Shown here in pieces: positions 25,580-34,939 of a stretch of 64,000 bases of DNA (positions are counted from its first letter, which is position 1; every line of letters begins with the position of its first letter). Both the position numbers and the translations under genes were made by a program. Source of the DNA: JAEVLT01 sp050496765 (GTDB taxonomy: Bacteria > Bacillota > Bacilli > Bacillales > Cytobacillaceae); contig NZ_JBNWEO010000011.1 of the NCBI RefSeq assembly GCF_050496765.1, forward strand, positions 62,001-126,000. Direction: 5' to 3'. A model generated the notes under the pieces. It was not told the DNA's origin and ran no database searches. It was given only the letters and a program-made list of their open reading frames with translations.

Positions 25580-25835
25580 TAAAAAACCTCCCATCCCCAA
25601 ACGGGACGAGAGGATTATGTAACAATCTCCCGCGGTACCACCCACATTAGTGCCAAACAACACTCGCTTTACTCAACCTTAACGCGGCAAACGGCAAACA
25701 TTACTTTTCGGTAGCACCGAAAACTTTCATGTGTGCAACTCCTAAGGCGAGTTCATGAACTTCCCGGTTGGCTTGCACCTGCCGCCAACTCTCTACCATT
25801 CGGGAATGCATCATTACTACTCCTCGTCATTGTTA
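25580..25835 (-). promoter_or_regulatory. T-box leader (tRNA-Leu) of leuS
   Basis: On the minus strand the canonical T-box GGTGGTACCGCGG lies near 25646-25634, followed by the terminator CCTCTCGTCCC/GGGGATGGGAGG with TTTTTT (about 25613-25584). Stem I begins with AGAGAGTTGG and contains GAACTCGCC, whose CTC (Leu) is the likely specifier codon. An upstream TTGCAT-17-TAAAAT is a possible promoter. Confidence 0.92.
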
Positions 25836-25912
25836 TTGTCAATATGAAAAGTATACGGTTATTTTAATAAACTTTCGGGTTGGATGCAAGTTTTGGCAAA
25901 AACAGCTTGATT

Positions 25913-27088
25913 TTAAGCTTCATTTTCCCCCTCCGTTAAACCTCGATCATACGAAACCGTCGTGAAAAGTGAAAGGATAAATAAACCAATCAACACAAGA
26001 AACAGCATTGACATTCCATACAGGTCAACGAGCATTCCGCCGAGAAGCGGTCCCACCATCCGGCCGCCTGTTGCAGTGCTGTTCACAATGCCCTGGTAAA
26101 ATCCTTCCCTCCCTTTTGGCGACAAATCAAATGCCACAGTCGGTACGGCGGGCCAAACAAACATTTCCCCAATCGTTAAAATCACCATTCCGGCCACAAA
26201 ACCGGCAAACGCATCAGCAAAACTCGCCACTAAAAAAGAAAGAATAAAAATAAAAATTCCAGCCATCATTTGGATTTTTAATGTTTTTGCAAAGTGTTTT
26301 ATAAACAGTTGAATCACCGGCTGACCGAGGACAATGAAAGCGCCGTTTAGGGTCCAAAGCAGACTGTATTGTGTAAGCGAAATATTGATTTGCTGTGTGT
26401 AAGCTGCGATCGTGGTTGACCACTGGACATAGGCAACCCAGCATAACAAATAGCCTATACTGAGAATGATTAATGCGCGCAGATTCCGATTGTTTTTAAA
26501 TGACAATTTCGCAGGCTTGGAGGCGGTTCTTTTGCCAGCCTGAACAGACATGCCTTTATAGCCGAAAACGGCAATCAATAAAAAGACAATATAAAGAAGG
26601 GTATTTGACAGAAAAATGTACTGAAAAGAATAATCTGCAACAATCCCGCCTAGCGACGAGCCGATTGCGACACCGAGGTTTTGGGCTACATAGATTGCAT
26701 TAAAAGCTTTTCGCCCGCCTTCTTCCCAGACAGATCCTGCCATCGCATACATAGCCGGAAAAATTATACCGGTTCCAAATCCGATAATGATAAGGAAAAC
26801 AACATATTGCGGCCAACCATGCCAAAGTGTTAATCCAATGAGTGCAAGCAAGGCGATGCCAATTCCCAAGAGGATGGAACGGTATCCGCCAATTCGATCG
26901 AACAAACTCCCGCCAACCAGATTGCCGAGCACACTGGCTGCCGAGTTGAGCATGAGAACGATACCTGCAACAGAGAGCGATTTCCCTAAAGAATCGTGAA
27001 TATAGATTGTATTTAACGGCCATAGAAATGAATTGCCGGTGACATTCACAGCCATTCCAATCACTAAAAGCCATACCGCACGGGGCAT
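25913..27088 (-). CDS. yttB: Major facilitator superfamily transporter, YttB-like
   Basis: Protein of 391 aa with 12 predicted transmembrane helices and MFS motif A (GGSLFDRIGGYRS) after TM2. The N-terminus MPRAVWLLVIGMAVNVTGNSF resembles the DHA1-type exporter YttB, encoded next to leuS in B. subtilis. ATG 27088 has AAAAGGAG 8 nt upstream; the ten extra residues of the longer frame are rejected. Substrate unknown, most likely a drug or small metabolite exported by proton antiport. Confidence 0.85.
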   Translation of the reverse strand: MPRAVWLLVIGMAVNVTGNSFLWPLNTIYIHDSLGKSLSVAGIVLMLNSAASVLGNLVGGSLFDRIGGYRSILLGIGIALLALIGLTLWHGWPQYVVFLIIIGFGTGIIFPAMYAMAGSVWEEGGRKAFNAIYVAQNLGVAIGSSLGGIVADYSFQYIFLSNTLLYIVFLLIAVFGYKGMSVQAGKRTASKPAKLSFKNNRNLRALIILSIGYLLCWVAYVQWSTTIAAYTQQINISLTQYSLLWTLNGAFIVLGQPVIQLFIKHFAKTLKIQMMAGIFIFILSFLVASFADAFAGFVAGMVILTIGEMFVWPAVPTVAFDLSPKGREGFYQGIVNSTATGGRMVGPLLGGMLVDLYGMSMLFLVLIGLFILSLFTTVSYDRGLTEGENEA

Positions 27089-27128
27089 AAAAAGAGCTCC
27101 TTTTATTTTCAATTTCAAAACAAATGCT

Positions 27129-27157
27129 ATTGTAGACTTTTTTCAAAGGAGGTGCAA
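27129..27157 (-). promoter_or_regulatory. SigA-type promoter of yttB
   Basis: Minus strand TTGCAC (27157-27152), 17-bp spacer, TACAAT (27134-27129), 41 bp before the start codon. Confidence 0.6.
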
Positions 27158-27228
27158 TCATTTTTTCGGAATCGCTACTTCGTTTTTAAGCCAAATGGTC
27201 CCTTTTTTATGCGAAATGAAAATAAACA

Positions 27229-27251
27229 CCCTTAACATTGCTGTTAAGGGC
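27229..27251 (-). terminator. Hairpin downstream of the 59-aa gene
   Basis: CCCTTAAC / GTTAAGGG stem with a 6-nt loop; the following minus-strand tract is TGTTTATTTTC, an imperfect U-run. Probable weak terminator. Confidence 0.5.
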
Positions 27252-27258
27252 AAATTTT

Positions 27259-27438
27259 TTAGGATGATTGTTCCGGTTCTGGGTGGAATTTTGATTTTAC
27301 AGGCTGGCCGCCGGATTTTTCATATTTCTTTTTTGCTGTTTTGACTAGGTCGTAATCCTGGCCCAGCTCCAGATCTTGATTGTTTTGACCGTTTCGCGTT
27401 TTTTGTTCAGGGTTTTGTTGCTTTGACCGCTTTTTCAA
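27259..27438 (-). CDS. Small basic hydrophilic protein (59 aa), unknown
   Basis: TTG start preceded by GGGGGAT, encoding 59 residues: basic, Gln/Asn-rich (MKKRSKQQNPEQKTRN), then LELGQDYDLVKTAKKKYEK and a Pro/Glu tail. There is no membrane segment. Its size, charge and position just after ytzC suggest a genuine small gene, perhaps sporulation-related, but the family is not recognised. The ATG is missing, which is why simple gene finders may skip it. Confidence 0.6.
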   Translation of the reverse strand: MKKRSKQQNPEQKTRNGQNNQDLELGQDYDLVKTAKKKYEKSGGQPVKSKFHPEPEQSS

Positions 27439-27452
27439 TTTCTTATCCCCCT

Positions 27453-27716
27453 TTATTGATCTTGGAGAATCAATGTATTTTGCAGCTGCTGAATTTGCAG
27501 CCTCATGCGGTGAAGCTGCTCACGCTGTTGGGCGTTTGCACTGTGAGCCATTTTTGCCAAATCATGATAGGCCTCTTCAAGCTGTTGCAAAGCAGCCGTG
27601 TAATTGTCATTGTTGTAATGCTCTTGAAGGCTGCTTTCCTTGAATTGATCTTCGGCATAAGCAATCGCATCTTCGCATTGTTGCAGTAAATTTTCGACTG
27701 ATTCACGAGTAGCCAT
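27453..27716 (-). CDS. ytzC: YtzC-like DUF2524 protein
   Basis: Protein of 87 aa, entirely helical and soluble (VENLLQQCEDAIAYAEDQF, then QLEEAYHDLAKMAHSANAQQ), with heptad-like spacing suggesting a helical bundle or coiled coil. It matches B. subtilis YtzC in size, character and place (divergent from ytqA). RBS AAAGGGG 7 nt before ATG. Function unknown. Confidence 0.75.
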   Translation of the reverse strand: MATRESVENLLQQCEDAIAYAEDQFKESSLQEHYNNDNYTAALQQLEEAYHDLAKMAHSANAQQREQLHRMRLQIQQLQNTLILQDQ

Positions 27717-27909
27717 CTAAAAACCCCTTTCAAACTGCATTGAAGCATCTTGCTTCTTTTCTTATTGTGTTCACAATCATCTTTCCTATCACGCAGTGAA
27801 ACAAATAAATTCTGGTAAGCCTTTTGGAAAAAATCTTCCCATTGGCGATGCCAATCACTTCATGTTACAATTTTTCGTATGACTTATTTTTTAAAAAGGA
27901 GGGTCTGGA

Positions 27910-28872
27910 ATGATTCAGGCGAAACCCTTTCCATATACAGCAGATACTAAACGATACCATACTTGGAATTATCATCTTCGCCAACAGTTTGGCCATAAAG
28001 TATTTAAAATTGCTCTGGACGGCGGCTTTGATTGTCCAAACCGCGATGGCACGGTTGCTCATGGCGGCTGTACATTTTGCAGCGCCTCAGGATCCGGCGA
28101 TTTTGCTGGCAATCGTGCCGATGATCTTGAAAAGCAATTCCGTGAGATAAAAGAAAAAATGCATACAAAATGGAAAGATGGCAAATACATGGCCTATTTT
28201 CAGGCGTTCACCAATACGCATGCTCCCGTTGATGTACTAAGGGAAAAATATGAAACCGTATTAAAACAAGATGGCGTTGTCGGCCTTTCGATTGCTACCC
28301 GACCTGATTGCCTTCCCGATGACGTTGTGGACTATTTAGCGGAGCTGAACGAACGGACGTATTTGTGGGTCGAACTTGGCTTGCAAACCATCCATGAGCG
28401 GACAGCAGTATTGATTAACCGCGCTCATGATTATCAATGTTATGCAGACGGCGTCAAGAAATTACGAAAGCATGGCATTCGTGTATGTTCCCATATCATT
28501 AACGGCCTCCCGCTTGAGTCAAAAGAGATGATGATGGAAACAGCACGTGAAGTGGCCAAGCTGGACGTCCAGGGGATCAAAATTCACTTGCTGCATCTTC
28601 TAAAAGGAACGCCATTGGTTAAACAGTACGAAAAGGGGATGCTTGAATTCCTCTCGAAAGAAGACTATGTAAACTTAGTATGCGACCAATTGGAAATTTT
28701 ACCGCCGGAAATGATTGTTCACCGCATTACTGGAGATGGGCCGATTGATCTGATGGTCGGTCCAATGTGGAGCGTTAACAAATGGGAAGTATTAAATGCG
28801 ATTGATGCAGAACTGAAGCGGCGCGACAGCTGGCAGGGTAAATCTTATCAAGCAGCGGGGAATGCACGATGA
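27910..28872 (+). CDS. ytqA: Radical SAM protein YtqA (TIGR01212 family)
   Basis: Protein of 320 aa. The 4Fe-4S cluster cysteines sit in DCPNRDGTVAHGGCTFC (a C-x11-C-x2-C spacing particular to this family) near residues 40-55. The rest is an Elp3-like radical SAM barrel (SIATRPDCLPDDVVDYLAEL, then LQTIHERTAVLINRAHD). RBS AAGGAGGG. It overlaps the tRNA methyltransferase gene by 4 bp (ATGA), which suggests a joint role in tRNA modification, though no reaction is established here. Confidence 0.87.
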   Translation: MIQAKPFPYTADTKRYHTWNYHLRQQFGHKVFKIALDGGFDCPNRDGTVAHGGCTFCSASGSGDFAGNRADDLEKQFREIKEKMHTKWKDGKYMAYFQAFTNTHAPVDVLREKYETVLKQDGVVGLSIATRPDCLPDDVVDYLAELNERTYLWVELGLQTIHERTAVLINRAHDYQCYADGVKKLRKHGIRVCSHIINGLPLESKEMMMETAREVAKLDVQGIKIHLLHLLKGTPLVKQYEKGMLEFLSKEDYVNLVCDQLEILPPEMIVHRITGDGPIDLMVGPMWSVNKWEVLNAIDAELKRRDSWQGKSYQAAGNAR

Positions 28873-29447
28873 AGCTTGAACGCGTTCTCCCCTTTGCGAA
28901 AAAATTGCTCGAAAACGCAGCCGGGTTCGGCGATATCGTGGTAGACGGGACAATTGGAAACGGGCATGATACCCTCTTTTTAGCAGAGCTTGTCGGCGAG
29001 AACGGTATCGTTTATGGTTTTGATATCCAGAAGGCAGCCCTGGTGGTGACAGAAGAACGGCTTCGGGAGCATAACATGCTTGAACGTGCGGTTCTAATTC
29101 AAAAAGGACATGAAACGGTAAGCACCAGTATTCCTGAAGAACATCACGGAAAAATCAAAGGAGCAATCTTTAATCTCGGGTATTTGCCCGGCAGCGACAA
29201 AACGATCACCACCAAAGCCAATACAACAATTGCTGCTGTCGAACAGCTGCTCGACATCATGGCACCTGAAGGCATCATCGTGCTCGTGATCTACCACGGC
29301 CATCCAGAAGGTGCAAAAGAACGTGACGCGCTTTTAAACTTTTGTTGCCAAATCGATCAAAAAAAGGCCCATATTCTTCAGTACCAATTTATCAACCAAA
29401 AAAACAACCCGCCGTTTATCATTGCAATTGAAAAAAGCCAGGCATAG
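28869..29447 (+). CDS. mnmM: Class I SAM methyltransferase MnmM/YtqB (tRNA mnm5U34)
   Basis: Protein of 192 aa, a compact Rossmann methyltransferase: motif I VDGTIGNGHDTLFLAELVG near residue 25, YGFDIQKAAL motif II, and FNLGYLPGSDKTITT as the catalytic motif. B. subtilis YtqB (MnmM) methylates nm5U at tRNA position 34 to mnm5U. Translationally coupled to ytqA. Its stop codon lies within the stem of a bidirectional terminator shared with ytpB. Confidence 0.87.
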   Translation: MKLERVLPFAKKLLENAAGFGDIVVDGTIGNGHDTLFLAELVGENGIVYGFDIQKAALVVTEERLREHNMLERAVLIQKGHETVSTSIPEEHHGKIKGAIFNLGYLPGSDKTITTKANTTIAAVEQLLDIMAPEGIIVLVIYHGHPEGAKERDALLNFCCQIDQKKAHILQYQFINQKNNPPFIIAIEKSQA

Positions 29448-29461
29448 CGCCTGGCTTTTTA
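29431..29461 (+). terminator. Bidirectional terminator between mnmM and ytpB
   Basis: AAAAAGCCAGGC / GCCTGGCTTTTT symmetrical stem with a 5-nt loop, A-run and T-run on opposite sides; serves both convergent genes and overlaps the mnmM stop codon. Confidence 0.85.
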
Positions 29462-30559
29462 TTTAAAGATCAGACGGGTCAATCCGGCCGGGACCCATTT
29501 TTGTAGCGAGCGATAGGCTCGTCCATTTAGATAGAAAAAATAACTGATCCTTCCCCCTGTTTTAATCATTTCTTTTGCCAGCTTGCGAACATTCTTTTGC
29601 CGCTGAACCTTTTGATCGGAAAGGTACACTCCGAGCAAACCGCGGTTGATCAGCTGATGAAATTTTTTATCAGGAAGCTTTTCGGTATGGCGATCCGCTT
29701 CTGTTAAAAAATGCTTCAGCCGTTTAAACAGCTCGTCTTCACTCGAATAATAAAAACAAAAATTCAAATCCCCTCCTGTCCGATCTTCTTCCTGATCAAT
29801 AAAATAATCAAGCAAAATATGCAAACCTTGGATATAAGGAAAATAGCCGCTGCGAATCTTTTCGGCATCTTCTTTTTGAAAATCATCCCTTAGGGCATAG
29901 GAAACCAAGCTGAAAATCCCAAGCGTTGAGCCGGAACAAGCGGAAAATTCGTACCATTCCATTTCTGGCAATTGCTGGCGGTATTCCTCATGCCAGTGTT
30001 GCAGGCGAGGTACGCGCTCCTTCGGGATCACATGTTTATGAACTTGCAAATCACAATAATAAAGGCAAAGTTCATCCAAATACGTTTTTATGTAAGCGAA
30101 ATGAACAGGCTCAAGTTCCCGTAACACGGTTCGGCACGTTTCCGCCAATTCATTTAAATAATTGCCATCATTTTGATCATTCCGAAGCCGGTAATAATTT
30201 TTCCAATCCGCTTCGAGCGACAAAGCATCAGCCATTGAATGATGAAGCACCGCAAAATCATCCGGGTCAAGCGAAGTGGAGCGGTCGCAAAGATTATCCA
30301 AATAATCGCTGATTGTTTGATAGGCAACAATAAATTTAACCGCAGTCCTGTACTTTTCACCAGCCATCAAAGCGAGTATGGCTCCCCCTTCACAATGAAA
30401 TGTTTTGCCGCCAATACTTGCCAATGCCTGTTTGCGCAGCTCAGGATTGGGAATCTGCTGCGCCCGGCTTTTCCAATAATCCAATTCCCGATGAACAGCC
30501 GGGAAAATTTTCCGATACACTTGCACCATTAGATTAATTGGTGCCATCGTCAATGACAT
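29459..30559 (-). CDS. ytpB: Tetraprenyl-beta-curcumene synthase (YtpB, DUF2600)
   Basis: Protein of 366 aa, soluble and helical, with the class IB terpene synthase motif SDYLDNLCDRSTSLDPDD near residue 85 as the Asp-rich metal site. In B. subtilis YtpB turns all-trans-tetraprenyl diphosphate into tetraprenyl-beta-curcumene, the precursor of C35 sesquarterpenes found in spores. It is 12 bp downstream of the ytpA lipase gene, as in B. subtilis, and ends in the shared terminator. Confidence 0.87.
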   Translation of the reverse strand: MSLTMAPINLMVQVYRKIFPAVHRELDYWKSRAQQIPNPELRKQALASIGGKTFHCEGGAILALMAGEKYRTAVKFIVAYQTISDYLDNLCDRSTSLDPDDFAVLHHSMADALSLEADWKNYYRLRNDQNDGNYLNELAETCRTVLRELEPVHFAYIKTYLDELCLYYCDLQVHKHVIPKERVPRLQHWHEEYRQQLPEMEWYEFSACSGSTLGIFSLVSYALRDDFQKEDAEKIRSGYFPYIQGLHILLDYFIDQEEDRTGGDLNFCFYYSSEDELFKRLKHFLTEADRHTEKLPDKKFHQLINRGLLGVYLSDQKVQRQKNVRKLAKEMIKTGGRISYFFYLNGRAYRSLQKWVPAGLTRLIFK

Positions 30560-30571
30560 CCTTCTACACCT

Positions 30572-31375
30572 CTAAACAATATAGCCAATCGATTTTAGCT
30601 GACTGATGACAAAATCCTTTGCGTATTCAAACACTTCATCCCGCTCCGGTTCATTAAAAATTTCATGATAGCATTTTTGCCATTCCTTAAACCGTTTTTC
30701 CGACAGCGGTGCTTGATTAAACCATTCCCTGACAACCTGTTTGTTGACAATTTTGTCATCGCCTCCCTGCATGACAAGCATTGGCACATCTTGAATTTTC
30801 TCAAGGTTTTCAAAGGCATTCTTCATTGCTACTACAAGCTCGCGATACCAGCGGATCGATACTTTTGTGACATACAAGGTATCATTCAAATCTGCTTCGC
30901 GAACATCCTCGTTTCTTGTTGCCATCTCGACGGTTAAACCTGAATTCATTTTCAGTTTTGGGTAAATGACATTTAACCCAAGCGAGAGAATATTTAAAAA
31001 ATTGGATGGCGTTTGAACCAATCCTAAACATGGAGAGGATAAAATCACGCCAGCAAGATTAAGATGCTCTTCCTGCAGCAAACGAATAGCAATCAGCCCG
31101 CCCATACTGTGTCCAAGCAAAAAGACCGGCAGATCATACGTATAGGCCGCCTGGATCCAATCTTTCACTTCAAAAATGTATTCATCAAAGGAATCAATAT
31201 GGCCCCGGCGCGACCTTGTTGTCATACCTTGGCCCGGAAGATCGCCCATAATAATATGAAAGCCTGATGTCCGCCACATTTCGATCAGCCAGCCATAGCG
31301 CCGATGATGTTCCATTGCGCCATGAACCATCACGATCACCGCTTTTGCTTCGCCTTCCGCTTCCCACTTCCACAT
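30572..31375 (-). CDS. ytpA: Alpha/beta hydrolase, lysophospholipase YtpA
   Basis: Protein of 267 aa with the serine hydrolase nucleophile elbow GHSMGG near residue 85, oxyanion segment VMVHGAMEHHRRYGW, catalytic Asp in GGDDKIVN and His in CYHEIFNEPERDE. B. subtilis YtpA makes the lysophospholipid antibiotic bacilysocin from phosphatidylglycerol. ATG 31375 is preceded by GTAGGAGG; the 32 extra residues of the longer frame are hydrophobic nonsense. First gene of ytpAB. Confidence 0.86.
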   Translation of the reverse strand: MWKWEAEGEAKAVIVMVHGAMEHHRRYGWLIEMWRTSGFHIIMGDLPGQGMTTRSRRGHIDSFDEYIFEVKDWIQAAYTYDLPVFLLGHSMGGLIAIRLLQEEHLNLAGVILSSPCLGLVQTPSNFLNILSLGLNVIYPKLKMNSGLTVEMATRNEDVREADLNDTLYVTKVSIRWYRELVVAMKNAFENLEKIQDVPMLVMQGGDDKIVNKQVVREWFNQAPLSEKRFKEWQKCYHEIFNEPERDEVFEYAKDFVISQLKSIGYIV

Positions 31376-31537
31376 ATTTCTTCCTCCTACAATCCGCAAA
31401 AATAAAGTACTATTAGATATAGAAAAGATCTCCGATATTCTTATAATAAAAGTACTATACCATAAATACATAAAAAACTTGATACAAAAGGTCTTTCAAA
31501 ACGAACACTGTAACTTTTTAAAAAGGGGAGAACGATC

Positions 31538-32068
31538 ATGATATATCCATACAAAGGTAAAACACCGAAAATTGCCGATTCCGCCTATATTGCCGACTAT
31601 GTCACGATTACCGGTGATGTTGCAATCGGGGAAGAGTCAAGCATTTGGTTTAATACTGTGATCCGCGGTGATGTGGCACCAACGATCATTGGACGCAAAG
31701 TGAATGTCCAGGACAATTCCGTTTTGCATCAAAGCCCAAACAACCCGCTTATTTTAGAAGATGAGGTTACGATCGGCCATCAAGTGCTCCTGCACAGCTG
31801 TATAATCAAGAAAAAAGCGCTTGTCGGCATGGGTTCCATTGTGCTGGATCAGGCTGTAATCGGCGAAGGCGCATTTATTGGAGCAGGAAGCCTCGTCCCT
31901 CAAGGCAAAGTCATTCCTCCGAACACGTTGGCCTTTGGCCGCCCTGCGAAAGTCATTCGTGAACTGACTGCCGAGGACATTGCCGATATGGAACGGATTA
32001 CAAGAGAGTACGCCGAGAAAGCCGCTTACTATAAAAGCATTCAAGCGAGCAGCCATACATCTAAATAG
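31538..32068 (+). CDS. ytoA: Gamma-class carbonic anhydrase-like hexapeptide protein YtoA
   Basis: Protein of 176 aa: a left-handed beta-helix of hexapeptide repeats (ADYVTITGDVAIGEESSIW, then NVQDNSVLH, EDEVTIGHQVLLHSC) with the metal-binding histidines in VLHQSP, IGHQVLLHS. C-terminal amphipathic helix. Such proteins form trimers binding Zn or Fe; some hydrate CO2, many have no proven activity. RBS GGGGAG. Same position as in B. subtilis. Confidence 0.86.
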   Translation: MIYPYKGKTPKIADSAYIADYVTITGDVAIGEESSIWFNTVIRGDVAPTIIGRKVNVQDNSVLHQSPNNPLILEDEVTIGHQVLLHSCIIKKKALVGMGSIVLDQAVIGEGAFIGAGSLVPQGKVIPPNTLAFGRPAKVIRELTAEDIADMERITREYAEKAAYYKSIQASSHTSK

Positions 32069-32112
32069 TATTCTCCAATAGACGATTAAAATGATTAGGT
32101 GGTCTCATTATT

Positions 32113-32958
32113 TTGATTTCAATTGCACTATTTATTCTGTCAGCTATTCTTCTATTGCTTTTAATCCGAAAAAGCAGCTATTTTTTAAAATTTTTCATGT
32201 TTTCACTACTTGTGGCTGCTTTCTTATTTGTGAATGTAAAAAATGGACATGTCGCCATGGCATTTTCCTCGTTAAAAAACTGGATTCAGGCGACTAACCT
32301 AAAAGAAGGCGACCTTTCGGAAGCGCAGGATCCATTTCCGATTGTCAAAATTAAAGATCGGGTATTGCTGAATGCCCCAGCTGTTTCACAGTTTCCCGAA
32401 CTGCCGCGCGGCTGCGAAGTGACCAGCCTTGCGATGATGCTCAATCAAGCCGGGATTCAAACAAACAAAATGGAACTGGCTGAAAAAATAAAAAAAGATC
32501 CGACCCCATTGAAAATTGACAATGGGCAAATTTTTTACGGAAACCCGAATGATGGTTTTGTCGGTAATATGTATGATTTGAATCAGGCAGGGTTCGGCGT
32601 GTACCATAAGCCCATTGCTGAACTTGCCAATTCGTTTCTGCCTGGAAAAATAAAGGACTTAACCGGAGCCAGTTTTGAAGAACTAACAACCCATTTATCC
32701 GACGGTCGATCTGTATGGGTGATCATCAATACAAGCTTTAAAAAACTGGATGACAATCAGTTTCAAACGTGGGATACCCCAACAGGGAAAGTAAAAATCA
32801 CCTACAAAGAACACTCTGTCCTGTTAACTGGATATGACAAACAGTTTGTCTACTTCAATGATCCATTGTCAGGCGAAAAAAATAAAAAAGCTCCCTTAAA
32901 GGAGTTCGCAGATGCGTGGGTGCAAATGGGCAGTCAGGCAATTACCTATTTTCGTTAA
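32113..32958 (+). CDS. Membrane-anchored C39-like cysteine peptidase (YvpB-like)
   Basis: Protein of 281 aa: two N-terminal hydrophobic segments (about 2-19 and 24-42), then a papain-like C39_2 domain with Cys in PRGCEVTSLAMML, His in EHSVLLTGYD and Asn/Asp in VYFNDPLSG. The catalytic domain should face outside. Bacteriocin-type C39 enzymes cut leader peptides, but this stand-alone form has no known target. TTG start with TAGGTGG 9 nt upstream, 44 bp after ytoA. Confidence 0.8.
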   Translation: MISIALFILSAILLLLLIRKSSYFLKFFMFSLLVAAFLFVNVKNGHVAMAFSSLKNWIQATNLKEGDLSEAQDPFPIVKIKDRVLLNAPAVSQFPELPRGCEVTSLAMMLNQAGIQTNKMELAEKIKKDPTPLKIDNGQIFYGNPNDGFVGNMYDLNQAGFGVYHKPIAELANSFLPGKIKDLTGASFEELTTHLSDGRSVWVIINTSFKKLDDNQFQTWDTPTGKVKITYKEHSVLLTGYDKQFVYFNDPLSGEKNKKAPLKEFADAWVQMGSQAITYFR

Positions 32959-33015
32959 AAGGAATGGGCACCTGTCCGATCATATCAGAAGGGAATCCCT
33001 TGGATCATTCAGCAA

Positions 33016-33055
33016 AAGCGGACCGATGCAATAATTGCATCGGTCCGCTTCCTTT
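33016..33055 (-). terminator. Terminator between the C39 peptidase and asnB
   Basis: GCGGACCGATGCAAT / ATTGCATCGGTCCGC, a 15-bp perfect stem with almost no loop, followed on the plus strand by TTCCTTTTT. Probably works mainly for the plus-strand gene. Confidence 0.8.
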
Positions 33056-34939
33056 TTACGCTTGGAATGCTTTTTCTTTTGCAAAGGAATACTTTTCTTC
33101 GACATACACTTGATGCCATACCATAAACATCAGTACCGTCCAAATCTTCCGGCTGTTATCCGCCCTGTCTTGGCAATGATCGTCAAGCAATTTCAACACA
33201 TACGATTTATTGATCAAATGCTCCGTATTGCTTTCACGGATGATCGTCTTTGCCCAATCGTTCATTTCATTCTTAAGCCAGTGGCGGATTGGCACAGGGA
33301 AACCTAACTTTTTCCGGTTCAGCACATGGTCCGGAACGACGCCTTCGGCAGCTTTGCGCAACACATACTTTGTTGTCCCATTCGCCGTTTTCAGGCTCGT
33401 TGGAATTTTTGATGCCACTTCAAAAACCGCTTTATCCAAGAACGGAACCCGCAGCTCAAGCGAGTGCGCCATCGTCATTTTATCCGCTTTTAAAAGGATA
33501 TCGCCGCGCATCCATGTATGAATGTCAATATATTGCATCCGGTCAACCGGATCATAGCCCCTGCTTTCCTCATAAAGCGGCTTTGTGATATCTGTGTATT
33601 CCAGACCGGTCCGATAAACGTTTAAGAGATCGCGTTTCTCTTCTTCCGTGAACATTTTCGCATTGCCGATGTAACGTTCCTCCATTGGCGTTACTCCACG
33701 CTCGATAAAGCTTTTGCCTCTCATTCCCTCGGGCATAATGTTGGCAATTCCTTTCAACAACACTTTACCAACCCGTGGAATTTTGTTAAAAACCTCCAAC
33801 GATTGCGGTTCACGGTAAATATTATAGCCGCCGAACAGTTCATCTGCTCCTTCGCCTGAAAGCACGACTGTGACATGCTTCCGCGCTTCGCGAGCAACAA
33901 AATACAATGGTACACAGGCTGGGTCAGCAAGTGGATCATCCATATGCCACATAATTTTTGGCACTTCTTCCATATACTCTTCAGGAGTGATCACATAGCT
34001 GATGTTTTCCACCCCCAGTTTCTCAGCTGTTTCTTTCGCAACGTCAATTTCGCTGAAACCATTGCGTTCAAAACCGACAGAGAATGTCTTGATCGCCGGA
34101 TGAAACTCTTTGGCAATTGACGCGATAATGGATGAATCAATCCCGCCGGAAAGGAATGAGCCGACCGGAACATCGCTGCGCATATGCATTTTCACCGAAT
34201 CAAACAGAACATCCCTGATTTCTTTGATAAAATCGTCCTCCGATTGATGAACGGGTTTAAACTGCGCTTTCCAGTAGCGTTTGATTTCCAGCAGCCCGCC
34301 CATTTTTTTCGTAAAATAATGGCCGGGCTCAAGTTTTTTAATGCCGGTGGACAGGGTATCCGGTTCGGGAACGAATTGATAGGTTAAATAGTGCTGAAGG
34401 GCGTCATAGTTTAGCACATCGTTTTCAAGTGCAAGCAAAATGCTCTTTTTTTCCGATGCAAAAAACGTGCGCTCCCCGTCTTCCATATAGAAAAACGGTT
34501 TGATCCCAAACGGGTCGCGGGCTCCATACACCAGTTGCTCCTGCTTATCCCAGATGACAAATGAGAACATCCCGCGCAGCTTTTCAACCGCTTTTTCTTT
34601 CAAATGGCTGAACAGTGCAATAATGACTTCTGTGTCGGAGTTCGTTGCAAAAGTCAATCCTTCATTGAGAAGCTCTTCACGCAATTCAACATAGTTATAA
34701 ACTTCGCCGTTGAAGATAATCCAATAGCGTTCATTTTCATACGTCAGTGGCTGGTGGCCGGCTTCGATGTCGATAATGCTCAAGCGGCGAAAACCAAATT
34801 GGATATGGTCATCATAATAGAATCCCTCATCATCCGGGCCGCGATGGGTAATCAAGTCATTCATATTTTTAAAAAGCTGTTTTTGCTCATCTGTATAAAT
34901 TTGGGTTTTGTCGTGTACACAACCAATAAAACCGCACAT
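33056..34939 (-). CDS. asnB: Asparagine synthetase, glutamine-hydrolysing
   Basis: Protein of 627 aa. Class II glutaminase domain with the nucleophile Cys2 (MCGFIGCV), IFNGEVYNYVELREEL and NSDTEVI; then the ATP-pyrophosphatase synthetase domain with SGGIDSSIIASIA and SGEGADELFGGY. It makes asparagine from aspartate, glutamine and ATP. The length and place beside metK match B. subtilis AsnB, the vegetative enzyme that also affects cell-wall amidation. RBS GGAGTAGGTGA. Confidence 0.94.
   Translation of the reverse strand: MCGFIGCVHDKTQIYTDEQKQLFKNMNDLITHRGPDDEGFYYDDHIQFGFRRLSIIDIEAGHQPLTYENERYWIIFNGEVYNYVELREELLNEGLTFATNSDTEVIIALFSHLKEKAVEKLRGMFSFVIWDKQEQLVYGARDPFGIKPFFYMEDGERTFFASEKKSILLALENDVLNYDALQHYLTYQFVPEPDTLSTGIKKLEPGHYFTKKMGGLLEIKRYWKAQFKPVHQSEDDFIKEIRDVLFDSVKMHMRSDVPVGSFLSGGIDSSIIASIAKEFHPAIKTFSVGFERNGFSEIDVAKETAEKLGVENISYVITPEEYMEEVPKIMWHMDDPLADPACVPLYFVAREARKHVTVVLSGEGADELFGGYNIYREPQSLEVFNKIPRVGKVLLKGIANIMPEGMRGKSFIERGVTPMEERYIGNAKMFTEEEKRDLLNVYRTGLEYTDITKPLYEESRGYDPVDRMQYIDIHTWMRGDILLKADKMTMAHSLELRVPFLDKAVFEVASKIPTSLKTANGTTKYVLRKAAEGVVPDHVLNRKKLGFPVPIRHWLKNEMNDWAKTIIRESNTEHLINKSYVLKLLDDHCQDRADNSRKIWTVLMFMVWHQVYVEEKYSFAKEKAFQA

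Noticed and set aside
27147..27185. AAAGGAGG followed by an ATT-initiated short frame
   Set aside because: It would give a peptide of about ten residues from a rare start; the sequence is better explained as the yttB promoter on the other strand.
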